Positions 35,876 to 49,872 of a stretch of DNA of 64,000 bases are shown here, one piece after another. Made by a program: the position numbers and the translations under genes. Below the pieces are notes generated by a model. The model made no database searches. It was not told the DNA's origin and saw only the letters and a program-made list of their open reading frames with translations. The first letter of the stretch is position 1. The number at the start of each line of letters is the position of its first letter. This DNA comes from Cristatella mucedo (taxonomy: Eukaryota; Bryozoa; Phylactolaemata; Cristatellidae): contig WPIO01000138.1 of assembly GCA_009760855.2 (NCBI GenBank), positions 620,001-684,000 on the forward strand, in the 5' to 3' direction.

Positions 35876-36193
35876 TGCGCTATGATTCGCACGGCACACA
35901 GAGCACGGCACGCTGGCACATGACCAACACCAACAATTTATTGTACTACTCACGGAGCAGAGGAAAGCACGACTTCCTTTACCCCTCTCTCCAACTCGAG
36001 TCTGCTCTCATCGACTCGACTGTGCATTCGCCGATCCCGGTGGTGAATCAACCATCTGCTCACCGGCGGGTTATTGGCCTGTGTCAACTCCTCATTAGAA
36101 GTGGACCACAGCTGTGGGCAGGCCCGTCTCGACGATACTCCCAACAGCTGTTTAGGAAAGGAGCAGTACCAGCCCCCATATAATCAAACCACA
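35876..36193 (-). mobile_element. Solo LTR (318 bp) with 5-bp target duplication, related to 23061-23541
   Basis: The element reads TG...CA on both strands (tgcgc at 35876, ccaca at 36193) and is flanked on both sides by ctaag (35871-35875 and 36194-36198). On the minus strand it has AATAAA (about 35937-35942) followed by ttgttggtgttgg, matching aactgtcggtgttgggc in the first LTR, and a related ggttgattcacca block, also shared. It inserted just downstream of the DCYFC relic. No internal region remains. Confidence 0.82.
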
Positions 36194-36797
36194 CTAAGTA
36201 GCCAAGCGTATGGCGCGGGGGGGGGGGGCAAGGGTCTGACTTCGGCGGCTTCCGGCGTAGTGAATGATCGCAGCAAGAGCCAGATGAGTGGCCACAGGAA
36301 TCAATGTGTTTGGCATTAAGACGATGCAGACGAGCAAGCAGGAAAACGGATCAATATTTCGAAGCTTTTACTTGTCACAATTATGGTAGCCACATGGCAT
36401 CAAGAAACTTCTGAAAATCAAGGAAGGTCGAAAGTTGCGACTCGCTTTAGTTTCGACGTTCGCTTTTTCGACCAATCGCTTTAGTCAAAGATGGTTTCAT
36501 AGACGCACGAGCGTGAGCAACTGTTTCTGTGAAGAAGGCTAACAACTTTTTGGCTAAGCCGTAAATATCTCTTATGGGCTTGGCCTCACGGCAACGTTGT
36601 TAAGCCCCAGCCGGACCCATGCCTTTCCGCCCGACAAACGCGCCAGCTTCGCATCAGTTCATTAGGCACAGCAGTCGGGCCGAATTCGCTGACCGAGCGA
36701 GATTTAATTGCGCCGGGCCAGCTGGGTCGTGTGACCCCAACAGCTCTGCAACGATCTACTTTCTGCTCATACGTCAGCCCGTGCAAGCGCTATCCAA

Positions 36798-36802
<5 letters not shown>

Positions 36803-36841
<39 letters not shown>

Positions 36842-36842
36842 A
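36803..36842 (+). repeat. CT microsatellite
   Basis: About 20 CT units with one interruption. Confidence 0.9.
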
Positions 36843-37754
36843 CTCACTGCTACGCTATCTCTTCTCTCTTCGAGTTCTGGAGCTGCCTATACGACGGCTG
36901 CTGTTGCATTACAGCGGCTCCAGTGGCAGCAGATCGCGTGGAGTCTCACAGAGACACAGACGCGCACGTGAGCGATCAACGAGACTCAGTTTCGTCCGTC
37001 GCGCGTACGTATATGCCAGCTGGATGGCTCACCCTAGAAGGGTAACGCAGCTACCGTGGGCATCATTGTAACGCCGAAGGCTTGTACGCTTAGCCTGCCG
37101 CTTACCTAGCGGCGTAACCTTGCGCCTAGTGCCGTTCTGTGCGCGTCTACGCGCAATAAGCAGGCCGCCACGAAACGAGCGTTTTTGGCGCTGACCTACT
37201 AAGCGTTACTAAAGGGGTCGTGAGTCCGCGGCGTGAATTGGAAAGTGAGACACACAAATTGGGGATTTTACTGATCTTTATTCGCAAGCGCACAGAGCCG
37301 TTGCTCGTCTAACTCAGTTTTATCTCCACACTCCTCACACGCTCTAAGCAGCACAAGCACTCTTGCGGAGGGAATACGTCTCCACACTAAGGCTAGTAAT
37401 GTCTATAGTGGGCACGATACAAGTAGACGGAGCCCGAACCCGAGCTTAGACCCTGACTTGAGAGCTAGGGCTCCGCTTCCACCTTGCAGCAGGAATACCT
37501 CATACACTACGCCAAGCACTCTTGGTGAGACCACGTGCACGCGCACGCCCACAAAACACGGAAGTAACCAAAAAATGTGAGCTCGAGTGCTATGCGACCG
37601 TATTTGGTGGCGTCCACCGAATCTCCTTGCGCTGTCTCGTCCTGTCCCTCAATCGCCGGCGAACAGCCCGTCCTCCTCCCTTGCTTTCAGAGAAACGAGT
37701 CCGGCAACTGCCGGCAACAGCGTCGAGGCGGAGCTGAAGATGAAGAAGGTCTCC

Positions 37755-38085
37755 AAGCAAGCGTCGCCCTATTATTATATAACTATCCGGGACAATGGGG
37801 TTGATAACCCAGCCAATATCAGTCACCGCAGCGACCTCTGCGTCCCCTTGCTCACAGTTCGAGAACGCAGATGCTCTTCGCCCACGTCTTTTGTTATCAC
37901 TGAAACCGTCCAGCAAATCTAGGATGGCTGGCGGCGACAACGACATTCTGCAAGCGTTGCCCTATACTCAAATTGCTAGCCGGAACTATAGGGTTGACAG
38001 GCTAGCCAATGTCAATCACCTCATTGCCCAACTACGATGGCTGCGTCCTCTCGCTCTTGGACAGAGGTGTTTCCTGCTGAGCAAT
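37755..38085. repeat. Diverged tandem duplication
   Basis: Two blocks, about 37755-37885 and 37945-38085, share the order gcaagcgt(c/t)gccctat, gggttga, agccaat(a/g)tca and a ctctgcgtcc / ctgcgtcctc end. Both could be read as protein in parallel frames, but no family is recognised. Confidence 0.45.
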
Positions 38086-39561
38086 TCTAATGGGCTCTAA
38101 AACCGAGTCAGGCCGGTGCTGTGCTACAACATCCCTTACATCAAAAGCCGGACGCTGGGCCGAGTCAACTGCCTAAACACCTGCTACATATGGGTCATGC
38201 ATTAGTTGCCAGACGCTGCGATAACTACAAAATCAGAAGTGGGAAGGAGCGGGAGCACGCAACACTACGACACCAGTACGCACGCTCGCCCGTCTGCGCC
38301 GCTTGCGTCTTATGCTGCCGTCGTCACGCCCACAGCTCTTCAATCGGGGCGTCGTCCATCATTCTTCTTCATCGCGCTGTCTTTCGCACGCGCACGAGCC
38401 GCTGCAGTTATACGTCCCAGGATATTGTTCGTCGTATTATAAATCTGTTTTGGGTCCGATAGGCAGGACTTCATTTATTGAGTTTAAAAAGAAGCCCCTG
38501 CTTTTCTTAGCTTTCGGGTGTGGCCTTCGAGAATGTGCTTGGAATTGGAGAGATTGAAAACTTCAGACTTTAAAGCGTCGTTAAAGCCTGCGTAGAAAAC
38601 GTCGCACATTTCGAAGTTGAAAGCCTCTCCGTGGTTGTGGGATGACATTTCCTGCGTTACTGACGCGGCTTTGCTATACTATAGCCTGGGTGCTATTGAT
38701 TGCGGCCACGCTTCGCTACCGTCGGAATACGAAGAGTGTATCTGCGCAGCATCTGCGACTTCTGGTCGTACTCCGAGCTTTAGTATAGATGCTGCCGCGG
38801 CGCTACTGTTCTCCTACCGGCATACCGGATGGGCAGCCCGTACGGTTGCTCAACGTAGACCCTAAAACCTCCAAATTTGAAGTCCATGCGCACAAAGATA
38901 GCCTCGCGATAGCAATGAATTAAAATCCTACGAATAATCTGCTCAGGGAATACAACTGTGAGGCGTTTCAGTCGGTCGATGGCACGCTACAGGACGCTGT
39001 ATTGCCCACCCACCACCTCAGCGAATCCATTAGCGGTCGTTTTTACTAACCGAATTGCATACCGGCATCGCAATCAGCTGATGCTCGGTACTGGTGCTTT
39101 AACTACAGCTGCAGCCTCAGCTGTAGACCAGGATAAAGAGCATCGCACTTCCCCTGTATAAGGAGTCATCCTACTCTGTGAGAAATTATTGCCAGTGCGT
39201 GCGCTTACTTTCATCGCAGCCCAGCTGGGAGGCTTCGGTTCTTGCCTACACAACTGCATGCTCCTGCTGAGCGCTGCTGCCAGGCGCTACGCCGGACAAG
39301 TTGCGCTCGCAGATGGCCGTCTATGCTCTTTTACGCCAGACGGCTGAATGCAGTGTTTTTAGCCAGCGACTTTACGTAGAGGAATTTAAATAGGTATTCT
39401 CAATACATACTGGTATACCATGTATAATCATTTGAATGTTGGCAATTAACTTGCTTGCCCCTTCTGGCGTGTTCTACGATGCTGTAAGTGGGTGTTCTAG
39501 GTGCTAGCTTCTACGTGGGTTGCAGACCCAACAGCGTGGCACGTCCAGATGGACTGAGTGA

Positions 39562-39613
39562 TTAGATTGATCAAACGATTTGTGCCCTTAGATTGATCAA
39601 ACGATTTGTGCCC
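39562..39613 (+). repeat. 26-bp exact tandem repeat
   Basis: The sequence beginning ttagattgatcaaacgattt occurs twice head to tail with a period of 26. Confidence 0.9.
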
Positions 39614-40169
39614 AAGTGCAACCGAGCAGACACAGTTCGTATCATTGGATGCTTTAGCTTTTGGTGAAGTGTCGGCTTTGCATATAGTAATGTTTCACAA
39701 GTCTTTGGAAGAAAAGCAATAACACCGTTTATTCTTTCAATATGTGTCAGCATTATATTGATATGTTCTAGAAGTCGGTTGCTATGTAGAGACCTTCTTA
39801 CATTGACCATGCCATGCTAATGGCAGCTGCTGTTGACAGAAGTCATTCCATATCTTAGTAAGCCTTCCCTTGCATTTATGACATTGAGATGAACAGTATC
39901 ATGCTGGTTTTTATTTTTTTTGGATCGCTATTATGTTGGTTACTTCCTCCACCCTGCAGTGAGGTGTTGTGAGCCCTGTTCGTGCATACAAATGCAAAAT
40001 TACAGCTACCCTGCTACTCTATTTCTAGAGGGCTACGAGATTTTATAGGCTTTCATCATCATTATCTTCTATAAAAGAAGAAGCGAGAGGACCTGCCACT
40101 CCATTTCTTGCACGTGGGATTAAACCCCAACTCCCGTCTCCCTTTCTGTCTGTCTTGTCTTTCTGTGTC

Positions 40170-40313
40170 TGTCTGTCTCTCTCTTTCCCACTCTCTGTTG
40201 TAAACATCATTCTGCACTCGACAGCTTGCGTGCCACAGACTCCACCGGTGGCTGTTGTCATTGCTTAAATGCTTCGTTAGATTCTAGATGCTTATATGGG
40301 AAGTTAGCAATGC
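40170..40313 (+). repeat. ~145-bp repeat, upstream copy (5' of RTCB exon 1)
   Basis: This is nearly identical to 41526-41669 in RTCB intron 2, including cactctctgttgtaaacatc and agactccaccggtggctgtt. The pair brackets RTCB exons 1 and 2. Neither copy is coding. Confidence 0.85.
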
Positions 40314-40580
40314 TGCTGCTGCTCAAGCACTTCAAACTTTTTTCGTTACAATTTTCACTATCTTGCCTGAACAGTATGAGTACTGTTAAGGACTGATCAA
40401 GCAAAACCTTCACTGTACTTTGTTTGTGGTCCTGGCACTATTGCAAGTGCCCGGGGTCTTAACCTTATGTAGCTACGTTCAATGCAAGGTCCCAGCATGA
40501 CACTCATGGCATTCATATTACAATTATAGGCTTTAACCCATAAACCCGTGTGCTGAAGCAAACCTTCGGTTTTACCTAAG

Positions 40581-40676
40581 ATGGCTGTGAGGACATATGC
40601 AGAGGAGTTGGAGTATATTGACAGGCTGTCGTCATGCTCTTGGCGAATAAAAAAAGGCTTTGTACCTAATATGAAG
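40581..40676 (+). CDS. RTCB: RTCB exon 1 (start codon)
   Basis: Codons 1-32, ending [11 protein letters not shown] before donor gtgagc. The bases directly before the ATG are ttttacctaag, so an acceptor-like AG abuts the start codon. Confidence 0.93.
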
Positions 40677-43600
40677 GTGAGCAGACTGGTGCTGCCAGCG
40701 ACGATGCAGTAACTGTTGCCACATGGAGCTCTTCTGTTATAGCGCCATCACTGATTGCACTTTGCTGTCATTGGCTGGTGTCTTACCAAACCTTACTTAT
40801 TCAGGTTGAAGGAGTATTTTATGTCAATTCACTACTGGAAAAGCTGATGTTCGATGAGTTGAAGCAGCACTGTGGCTCCCAGGGTTTTGGTGGGTTTTTG
40901 CCTGGCATGAAGCAGATTGCCAATGTGGCCGCTCTACCTGGAATTGTCGGGGTTAGTATTATCATGGCTTGCTTCACTCTCACTTGACATATGTGTAAGC
41001 TGCTTGTCGTTGTTCTGTGTATTTCGAGGATCATCATCATTTGTATCTAGCATAATAAATTGGTTACCTTCATCTTGACCTGAGCTCTTGCTGCCTAGAT
41101 CCTCAATGTATTGCTATGATGCTGTGACATGTCCAAACCATTAGAAACTACTCGTCTTCTCGTCTTCTTCTTTGGAAATTTCAAGGAAGCCTCAAGGTAG
41201 GGTTCTTCCGGAGCAAGAAGAGAGTATTGGGCAAAGCTGTTCTGGGTTACTCGCTGGTCAGGTTAACTCTCTTCCGAAGTTCCTCCACCAGCATCATGGC
41301 CACTCACTCGTTGGCCGAGCAACGTGCAGAAGGTCGAATGCAGGCGAGCACGATATAATGCCGTCTGGGCGATGGAATATATCTAGATCTTTAATGCCAT
41401 GGTCTAGCCCGTGGGGCTCTACTTAAACCTTGGGCAACGTGGCTACTGAGGCATGTGAAGTAAGCATTTCGGACCATGCATTAGTGCAAATTGGGGCAGC
41501 TTGGCTGTGATCAGTGCATTGTGTATGTCTGTCTCTCTCTTTTCCACTCTCTGTTGTAAACATCATTCTCCACTCGACAGCTTGCATGCCACAGACTCCA
41601 CCGGTGGCTGTTGCCATTGCTTAAATGTTTCGTTAAATTCTAGATGCTTATCTGAGAAGTTAGCAATGCTTTTGCGGACATGCTTGTTGCACTTGCAATA
41701 GTCGCTGCTTTAGCCCTCCGTGCTGTGTATACAAGGCTTACAGTTTTCCAACAGAGTTGTTTCATGTTTATAATGAACGACCTTCTCAGGAATGCTTGAC
41801 TCAAGTAGGGTCGCTCCGCTAGTTCCGCTGGATCTCTCGGCTGCATTATGCCTTTGATCACCAATTCCTTTGTTGAGCGCCCATCATCTGGCCTGAGAGT
41901 TGCTGGCTTTGAATTTTAATGATTTAGGTTCTATCTCACCTTGAGATTTGAGAGTGTAAAAGTCAACGGCATGATCTCATTTGGTGAGCCTCCAAAGTAT
42001 GGGGTACTCTAGGGCTCTGTGCTTTGTCGAGCTCTTGTTACTAGTTATGGTCTTCTGCATGCCATATTGATCGGCAAGCAGTCTCGGCTTTTGATTTAAT
42101 GTAGAAGTCATGCTGCTAGACCTGTGGTTTCATCCATTTCTACCTTCCATCGACTAGAACTCGTTCAACTCCCATACAGCCAATGACTTTTGCACTCGAA
42201 TCGCTCCTACCTTTCATAAATTGCATTGCGTAACCAACTTGCGAATTATAAGAAAACCTAGTGTCACTCAGAAACTGTACAAGCTGGCTCCTAAAATTGG
42301 CTGAAACAGCAAATATCTTTAAGCCTCTGCGTGGAATTAGGATGCCCTATTTGTAAATGATCTTTCGCTAGATAACAACTTAGTAGTAATTGGCAAGCCA
42401 AGTGTTATTCAGATATTGGAAACCTAACACTCAAAATCGGCTCTGCTAGCATATCTTGTCTTGAATCTGCACGTAATCTATGTCCTGTTTCAAAGTGGCC
42501 TTTTATTACATGATTTCATCAGCTCCACAGTTAAGTATGCCTACTTTTAGCTATATAACATTGCTAAATTTTAGTTAGCTTAGACAAGAATGCTATATCC
42601 AAATTAGTTCATGCATTTGTGACATCCCATATCGACTTCTGTAACTCAGTGCTTGCTGGTTTACCGGCTTGTGCAATCAGGTGCTTACAGCTGATACAAA
42701 ACTCTGCAGCTAGGCTTGTCTGTCACCAATGACACAGTTGCCACATCACACCACTTCTCGCTGACCTGTACTGGCTCCCAGTCAAGCAACACATTGACCT
42801 CGAGGTTCTGTCACACACTTTTAGGTCCTTTCATTCTTTGGCTTCAGCCTACCTATCAGATTTATACCCCCACCACGCTAAGCATCTCGCTTTTCGGATT
42901 CTAATCGGTTATCTATGCCTTCTACAAACCTCACAAACCTCAAATCCTTTCGAGACCCTGTCTTTAATTCGTGTGCTCCCAAAGCCTGGAACTGACTTCC
43001 GACTGCCGTCATGACATCACCTTGCATGACCACATTTTAAAGAAGCTAACAACGAATCTATCACAGCATTGATTAGGTCCACGAGATTTCGTCATTGTGT
43101 GCTTATGTGCACTGACACTGGGCATGCTGCCAGTAACCATACTTTCATGCTGACCCAGTGCATATCACGTCTAACCATGTTATGCTTGCTATCATTGAAC
43201 ATGCTACTACTAACCATTCAATCCTGCTTTTTTGCAGTATATGTAAAGTGCCTGGAAATATATTGAGTTCTCTAGGGGTGCTATGCAGATGTATTATTAT
43301 AATTCTTGTTTAAAACAGATCTTAAAGCCTGTGGAATAACATGCTTACCTTTGGTGCAAAACTCCGCCCCTAGACTTGTCTGTAATAACTGCCACAACTG
43401 TCACATTGCACCACTTCTTGCAGACCTACACCAACTGCCCATCAAGCAGTGGATCAAGCTCATGGTTTGTCAGTCCTTTAAGGTCCCATCATGCTCTCGC
43501 TACAGCCTACCTACCTGATCCAATCTATTAGATTATGCATCATACTATCTGCCCGTCTGACTCAAGTCGTTTGGCCGTGCCCATAACAATCTCAAATGGT

Positions 43601-43764
43601 TTCCTCTTTTGCAACAGGGCTCTTTTTCCAATATCACTATCTTTTTGTCTGTTAGGCTAGCTCTGCATCTCCTCTCCTTGCTCTCTCGCTCTTGCTATCT
43701 TTGACTCTCTCTCGATCTCTCTTTTCCTCTCTCCCTCTCTTCTCTCTCTCTCTCTCGATCTCTC

Positions 43765-43844
<80 letters not shown>

Positions 43845-46800
43845 GCTCTACCTATCTCCGACTCACACTGCCTGACTCTTTCCTTCTATATGGCTCTCGA
43901 TCGCAGACTTTTGCTGCATCTCTCTTCCTCTGTTTCTCTGTTACTGTCACTGTCTCTTAATTTCACTCTAAAACTCTCCTTCACTCTCCATCGGACCTTA
44001 TTACCTTTGTTTTTGCAATGCCTTTGTTTCTTTTTGCTCCCCCTTCTTTCTTACCTACTGTGCACATTCTCTTTGTTGTTTTTTATCTCAAGATAGTGAT
44101 AGCGCTGGCCGTATGTGCTTATCCAGTCACCTGCGCATTGCTGATGCGTGTTTCCTTTTAATAATAGAGATCGGTTGGATTGCCGGACGTGCACGCCGGT
44201 TATGGCTTTGCCATTGGTAAGTAAATTCATAGCATACCATTGCTTAGTTGTTAAAGCAGTGAATGCATCAGTTGCAGCCTAGTTTGCTTTAGGTAACATG
44301 GCTGCATTTGACATGAGTGACAAGACTTCAATTGTCTCACCGGGTGGGGTTGGCTTTGACATCAACTGCGGAGTGAGGCTTCTGAGGACCAACCTGTCGG
44401 AGAAGGACGTGCAGCCGGTGAAGGAGCAGCTCGCCCAGTCGCTGTTCGACCACATACCCGTAGGCGTCGGCTCAAAGGGTGTCATACCAATGGCGGCTCA
44501 GTACGTAGCCCGCTGGCTAGTGGTGCATGTTGGATCAATTCTTACGCTAGTCAGCTTGCCATGCCCCCCCACCACCGGCGGCACGAGCCTCCGAATCGAT
44601 GCCAGCGAGCCCTGTGCTGATGAAGTCACAATATCTGTGACGGGCTCGGCTTGCCTATTAGCTAGCATTTGGGAAGTATGGCTTGAGCTGTTCGGACAAT
44701 GTCCCAGGGCTGCGCTGTGACTCACAGAGCATACGTGGGGCCTTTGCTTTTCCTAGGGATCTCGAAGAAGCTCTGGAGATGGGTATGGATTGGTCACTGC
44801 GTGAAGGTAAGTCTACTGCTCCTCTGCTCTTGCCTCACTGAACAGTTAAGCCACACAACCGATACGGCGTGCCCTCGCGTGGCCGGCAGGTTGCTGCCCT
44901 ATTGGCAGTCAGTCGCAGTGCTGTTGCGAGTGTCTTTTGTGGCAAGGGTTCGCCCGGTCGTTATTCTTCTTATATATTGAAAATTCGACCAATGTGGAGC
45001 GTTAGAGCTGCTCGGGCTGACCGACAGTTTTCAGGCCTTGACAGTGTAGCCACAAGGGCGTACACGAGTAACTGCGTTTTATTTAGATCCACTGTTTTCC
45101 GGTACAGTCAGCTGTGTGAAGCTCAAGTAATGATTGTATATTGTGCTGAAGAGCGGCTGCAATATAACCACCAAGTTTCTTGGCATTGAACGTGTTCGTT
45201 ATCGAGAAAATAGACTGCCAAGCTCCCAAACGGCTGGCTCTCCCCAACAGCAGCCCAAGGCATTTTATTTTGTAAGGGCTTGAGATTCGAGACTGTCAGG
45301 ATTAAGTCGAGACTATAGAAATGAGGCATTAGGCATGACTTTGACCTCTGGCTTTGAGACCATTATAGAGTTTCCATGGATGCATGGCATATTCTTTTTT
45401 ATTGTGTTACGATAATAATCATATTACTAATATCAGCAGTCAAGCATGTGCAGCGGCAGTAAGAACGAAATCACTCTCTGGGCACTTTACATCTGCCTAA
45501 AAGGAAGCATGTCAACAGATTCCTAACAACATGCACCCTATTAGCATGCAGAAGCACAGAAAAGGAAATTCGCATGGACGTTGCCAATGCTGGAACAAGC
45601 TGGGGTTGTTTACCTTCTAAATGTCGTACTTTCTTCGGACGTTGTGCTGTCAGTCTTTTTTGGCTCTAGGCTTTTGGAGCATGGGAACTCAAGCAAGGTC
45701 TTTGAAGGATTTTTGGCTGATTAGAGGAGCAGCTAAATTACTTGCGTCTAGGACGTTACTAGGAGATTGTGGTCTGAAGCCAAGCCTTATGAGTAAGCAT
45801 TTCATTTTGGATAGGCATTGGCAAGGGAATGAAGAAAACTAAAGTGAGTGTTAGGATCTTGAAGTTGATGTGCTGCTTGCTTCTTAGCCAGTGCATTTCG
45901 GAAAGAAGCAGTGTAATGTGGCTAGTTGCAGCATTCACCACAGACAATAGTAGTTTTGAGAGTTTTGCAACAACTGTAGGCATCTTATTCCAGTGGCGAT
46001 AACCCGTTGGGATGTTTAATGTTATTGAAGCCCAGCCAATGGTTCAGCCAATAGTTTTGTTTATTACTCTGGGACGGTGGACTATCACTTAGGCTATTGC
46101 AAAAATATTCTTGCCGTGCCATAGTATAACAATGAAAGAAAGTTATCATCACTGTCACGCATTTCTAGATTATTACATTCCCTTACCTATCTGCTTTGGT
46201 TAATGTTTTTTATACGTGTTCATAAAATTTTTAGACCTGCTGCTGAGTGGTCGTGTCGTGACTTTGAATGCCGTTAAATCGGCTGAAACTTGTGCAAAAC
46301 TCAGCTGCAGGCCTGGTCTGTCGTCAATGCCATAGCTGCTGCATTAGAGCTATTAGATTATTATATTGCATTATTCTGATTCTGTGTGAGCTTCTTTGTG
46401 TTCCTTTTAAGCATTGACTTGTCTTCAAGATCCTCTCTCTGGCTTTCAGGTCGCTTAGATCAAGTGACCTACCAAAAGCGTTTGCATACTTGGAGGCATA
46501 TAGTTTCATGCTTACAGTGGGAAAGCTAGCACTTGATCCCGATTGACAGCCAGAATTTTTTTGGAGTGATGCAAGTGCGGTCTCTCTGTTTGATGTCAGC
46601 ATGCCCCCAATGTGTAGCGATGAGACACGAAAAGCTCTTCCCGTCATGCTTTGGCTATTCCGAAAAGGGCGGTAGTGGTGAGCTGTTGCTTTTACAGCTA
46701 TTGGAAGCGGTTCACTGCTTCGAATTCATGGTGCAGCTGACATACAAATTTAGGCCTGCCGGAAGAGTGGATTCAAAGTGCCAGTGCGTTGCTCATAATA

Positions 46801-49800
46801 AGCTTCTTGTGACAGCAAAATCAACCTAAATCACGAGTCAGATTCCTTAGACAATTCTGTGGCGTTTGCGGATATACCAACGATTATCTTCCTCTTACCG
46901 GCTGCACTAGGCCACACGAAATATTCTGTAGGCCACATGCACTGATGCAGCAGGTCATTCGAAACAAAGGCTATACTACATCCTTTTATAGAACAATGAC
47001 GATTGAGTGTTTAAAAGTATTTTCATCATTCCGATAGTTGTTTTTCCAAAGCACCATGCACGCCTTCTGCCTCAATATTGTGCACGGAGGGAGAACACTT
47101 TCAAGCCACGTGCACATTCCCAGAGGCAGCCTCGATCAGTTCCACGCGCTCTCAGTGCCCAAGCTTGCGATTTGGCTGGAGACGCTTCCCTTGGGTAGGT
47201 CGGCATTCCAGAGCACGAGCTTCGGTATTGTGCACCGCCTATTTCGGCATCGTTCTCAACAACCCGATCGCCTTTTGCCGCCGCTACTGCTGCCGCCGCC
47301 GCACCGTGCGCCGGACGGTCTTCACGCCACGTGGTGGCTCGCGCACCTTTTGCCTGGTCGCTCGCCGCCGCTGCAGGGTACGCGTGGGCAGAGGACAAGG
47401 AGCACAGCGAGGAGTACGGCCGCATGCTCCAGGCCGACCCTTCCAAAGTGAGCGACCGAGCAAAGAAGCGCGGCCTGCCGCAGCTGGGCACGCTGGGCGC
47501 CGGAAATCACTACGCCGAGATCCAGGTCGTCGACGAGATTTTTAACAAAGAGGCCGCCCAGAAGATGGGCATCGAGTTCAAAGGACAGGTGTGCGTGATG
47601 ATCCACAGTGGCAGCCGAGGACTGGGTCACCAAGTGGCTACCGGTGAGTCGGCATCCATCCCACTCGCCAACCCTGCACCGCTGCTGCATGTCCGCCTAG
47701 TGTTCTGCCGAGTTGCAGACGACCGGCTCTGCTCGTGCAGCAGGCGCGCTTAATTGTGCTCGACTTTCAATGCTGCATGGATGGCCTGCTGATTTTCCCC
47801 TTAAGATTTAGGTGCAGGCACTTAACGTCTGAATAATTTATTTAATTCATTGACGCTGGGAAGTCTTCCATCAAAATGAGATGGAGTTCTCTGATGGTCC
47901 TAGGCGATGAGCCGTGATGGCACACTAGGTTAGGTGGTTGCTTTTCACGACTTCTGACACGAAGTCGTGGGTTCGAATCCTGCGGTGGGCAATCCATGAT
48001 TGCCACTGCAAGCGGCGGTGGTAGCCGTAAGCGCTCTTGTGTTGCTATGCACAAAGTGGCTGTGAAATCAGCTAGTATTGATGCAAATGTAATATCATTC
48101 CACCGTCGTCTTTAGTGTTTGCTGTAAAAGTTATGAAGATGAGATGATAACCGCATGAGCCAAACCTATGTAGCTCGCACATTCGGAACTACTACTTCTA
48201 TACTACTTGCTCAGGTCTACCTCAAAGGAACCTATGTACAGTATACTGTGTATATTCTGATGTGTAAGCTGCTCAGTCTTGTCTAGAATGCATTGCAGTT
48301 CACTAAAGAGTGGGAAGGGAAACCCTTTAGAGCCATCAGTTGTATGGCTTAATTGGGATATTGATCGAGATATATAGTGAACTTTTTGAGTATGCGATTA
48401 TGGCCTAGCAGTTATTTGCCAGTTGGCACAGTGGCTCGGCAAATCGGGTACTTTACTATTTCTTTGGAATTATTGCTAAGCATTTTCACTTGGAGCAGCT
48501 CTATTAATCAGTAGCTGTGGCACCTGTATTAGAATGCAACCTATCGCGAACTGTGTGTGCTGAAGCTTGGTGTAACCTGTGACGGCACGAGAATGAGAGT
48601 AATAATAATAATAATAATAATTGTAACAATAACACACTTGGTAAAGCACTCTCAGATAACTTAATCTCTTTCTAGGCTCTTTGCATTTGCTGGAAAGTAA
48701 GCAAGATTCAATGATTAGTTGTAGCATGCTCAATAAACAACAAGAAATAACATAGGTAGGGGTGACATACACTGGCCTAGCATGCAAGCACGGTAGGCAG
48801 CCTTTACAGAGTTCAAGCAGCCATTACCCAATAGCAGAACGTTTGCTCTTGAATGCATTCCACCTGGAATGTTCCAAAACGTTCAAAGCATTTTCTTGGT
48901 TTTTTTTTCGAGTTTCATCTCTAATATTGTAGGAACCAGCTCAATCACAGTGGCCCTGTGGCAATGATACTCAATTGTTCTACTTCATTCTTATCGGACA
49001 CTTATTCCTCTGAATTAAGTAGATGTGTGCTTGTGCATCCCTGTTTTTAGGTGCTGATCAAGCTAAATCAAGGTGCAAACATTTACAGTGTCAAATTAAA
49101 CCCACGAAGGAGCTGTCTCCTTGCTGTCGCCGTAGATTCGGGAGTTCCGCGCTGCAAGGTTTCATAAAGCAATTTATACTCGGCTGTGAAAGATGACGTG
49201 AAGGTGGCAATGCTAAAACCTTGCTCTTCTTTGAACCTGACATTGACTTGTCAGCAGCCAGCCAAAGACAAGTTCCTTCGTGAAAGGCTTGGCTAAAGCA
49301 TATGCTGCTCTGCGACTAGGTTGTCCATAGGCTGTCCTCTGTTTGCTTAGTTCTTTGATTAGGAACTCGTTCGAAGATCGAATACTTGGGTGCCTTGGTC
49401 GCTGCAGCTGATTGCTTTGGCGCCTCACTTGCCGTTCTGCACTAGTTAGCAATTTCGGTGAGCTTTTGTCAGGAAGCCCGAGAGCAGTGACTGTGCATCG
49501 ATTATGCGAAAGTCATGGACAGTCTTGATATTAGCATGCTTGGCTCTGACTTCCCTGCCGTATTGAATTTCATGCACCTGTTCTGTTGCAGATGCTCTTG
49601 TCGCAATGGAGCGAGCCATGAAGCGTGACTGCATTGAAGTCAACGATCGACAACTTGCTTGTGCACGAATCAACTCAGTTGAAGGACAGGATTACCTGAA
49701 AGGAATGTCAGCTGCTGCCAATTATGCATGGGTCAACAGATCGAGCATGACTTTTCTGACACGACAGGTAGTCCTCACCGTTGTATGTACCGGCCGTAAA

Positions 49801-49809
49801 GTATGAACT

Positions 49810-49872
<63 letters not shown>

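Larger units (their letters stand above)
36200..40165. other. GC-richer intergenic stretch upstream of RTCB, no supported gene
   Basis: Base composition is clearly higher in G+C than the first 31 kb, especially 36600-39350. Many short frames overlap on both strands, as expected from composition alone, and none has a recognisable domain. It includes CT repeats (36803-36842), a G12 run near 36220, a diverged tandem duplication (about 37755-37885 with 37945-38085) and a 26-bp exact tandem repeat at 39562-39613. It may include RTCB's promoter, but I cannot point to one. Confidence 0.5.

Noticed and set aside
37240-37560. Possible third LTR on the minus strand (AATAAAGATCAG followed by a T-rich stretch)
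   Set aside because: No TG...CA ends with a matching 5-bp target duplication could be found.
43692-44096. Long Leu/Ser-rich plus-strand frame
   Set aside because: Produced by the CT microsatellite; not a protein gene.
47038-47545. Several overlapping frames of 120 to 155 codons on both strands
   Set aside because: GC-rich intron end plus RTCB exon 6. Only the exon 6 frame (47377-47643) matches a known protein.
47950-47990. tRNA gene candidate (canonical box B)
   Set aside because: Box A and a complete cloverleaf are lacking, and the block recurs at 52872 and 28374 with extra body sequence, so it is a SINE.
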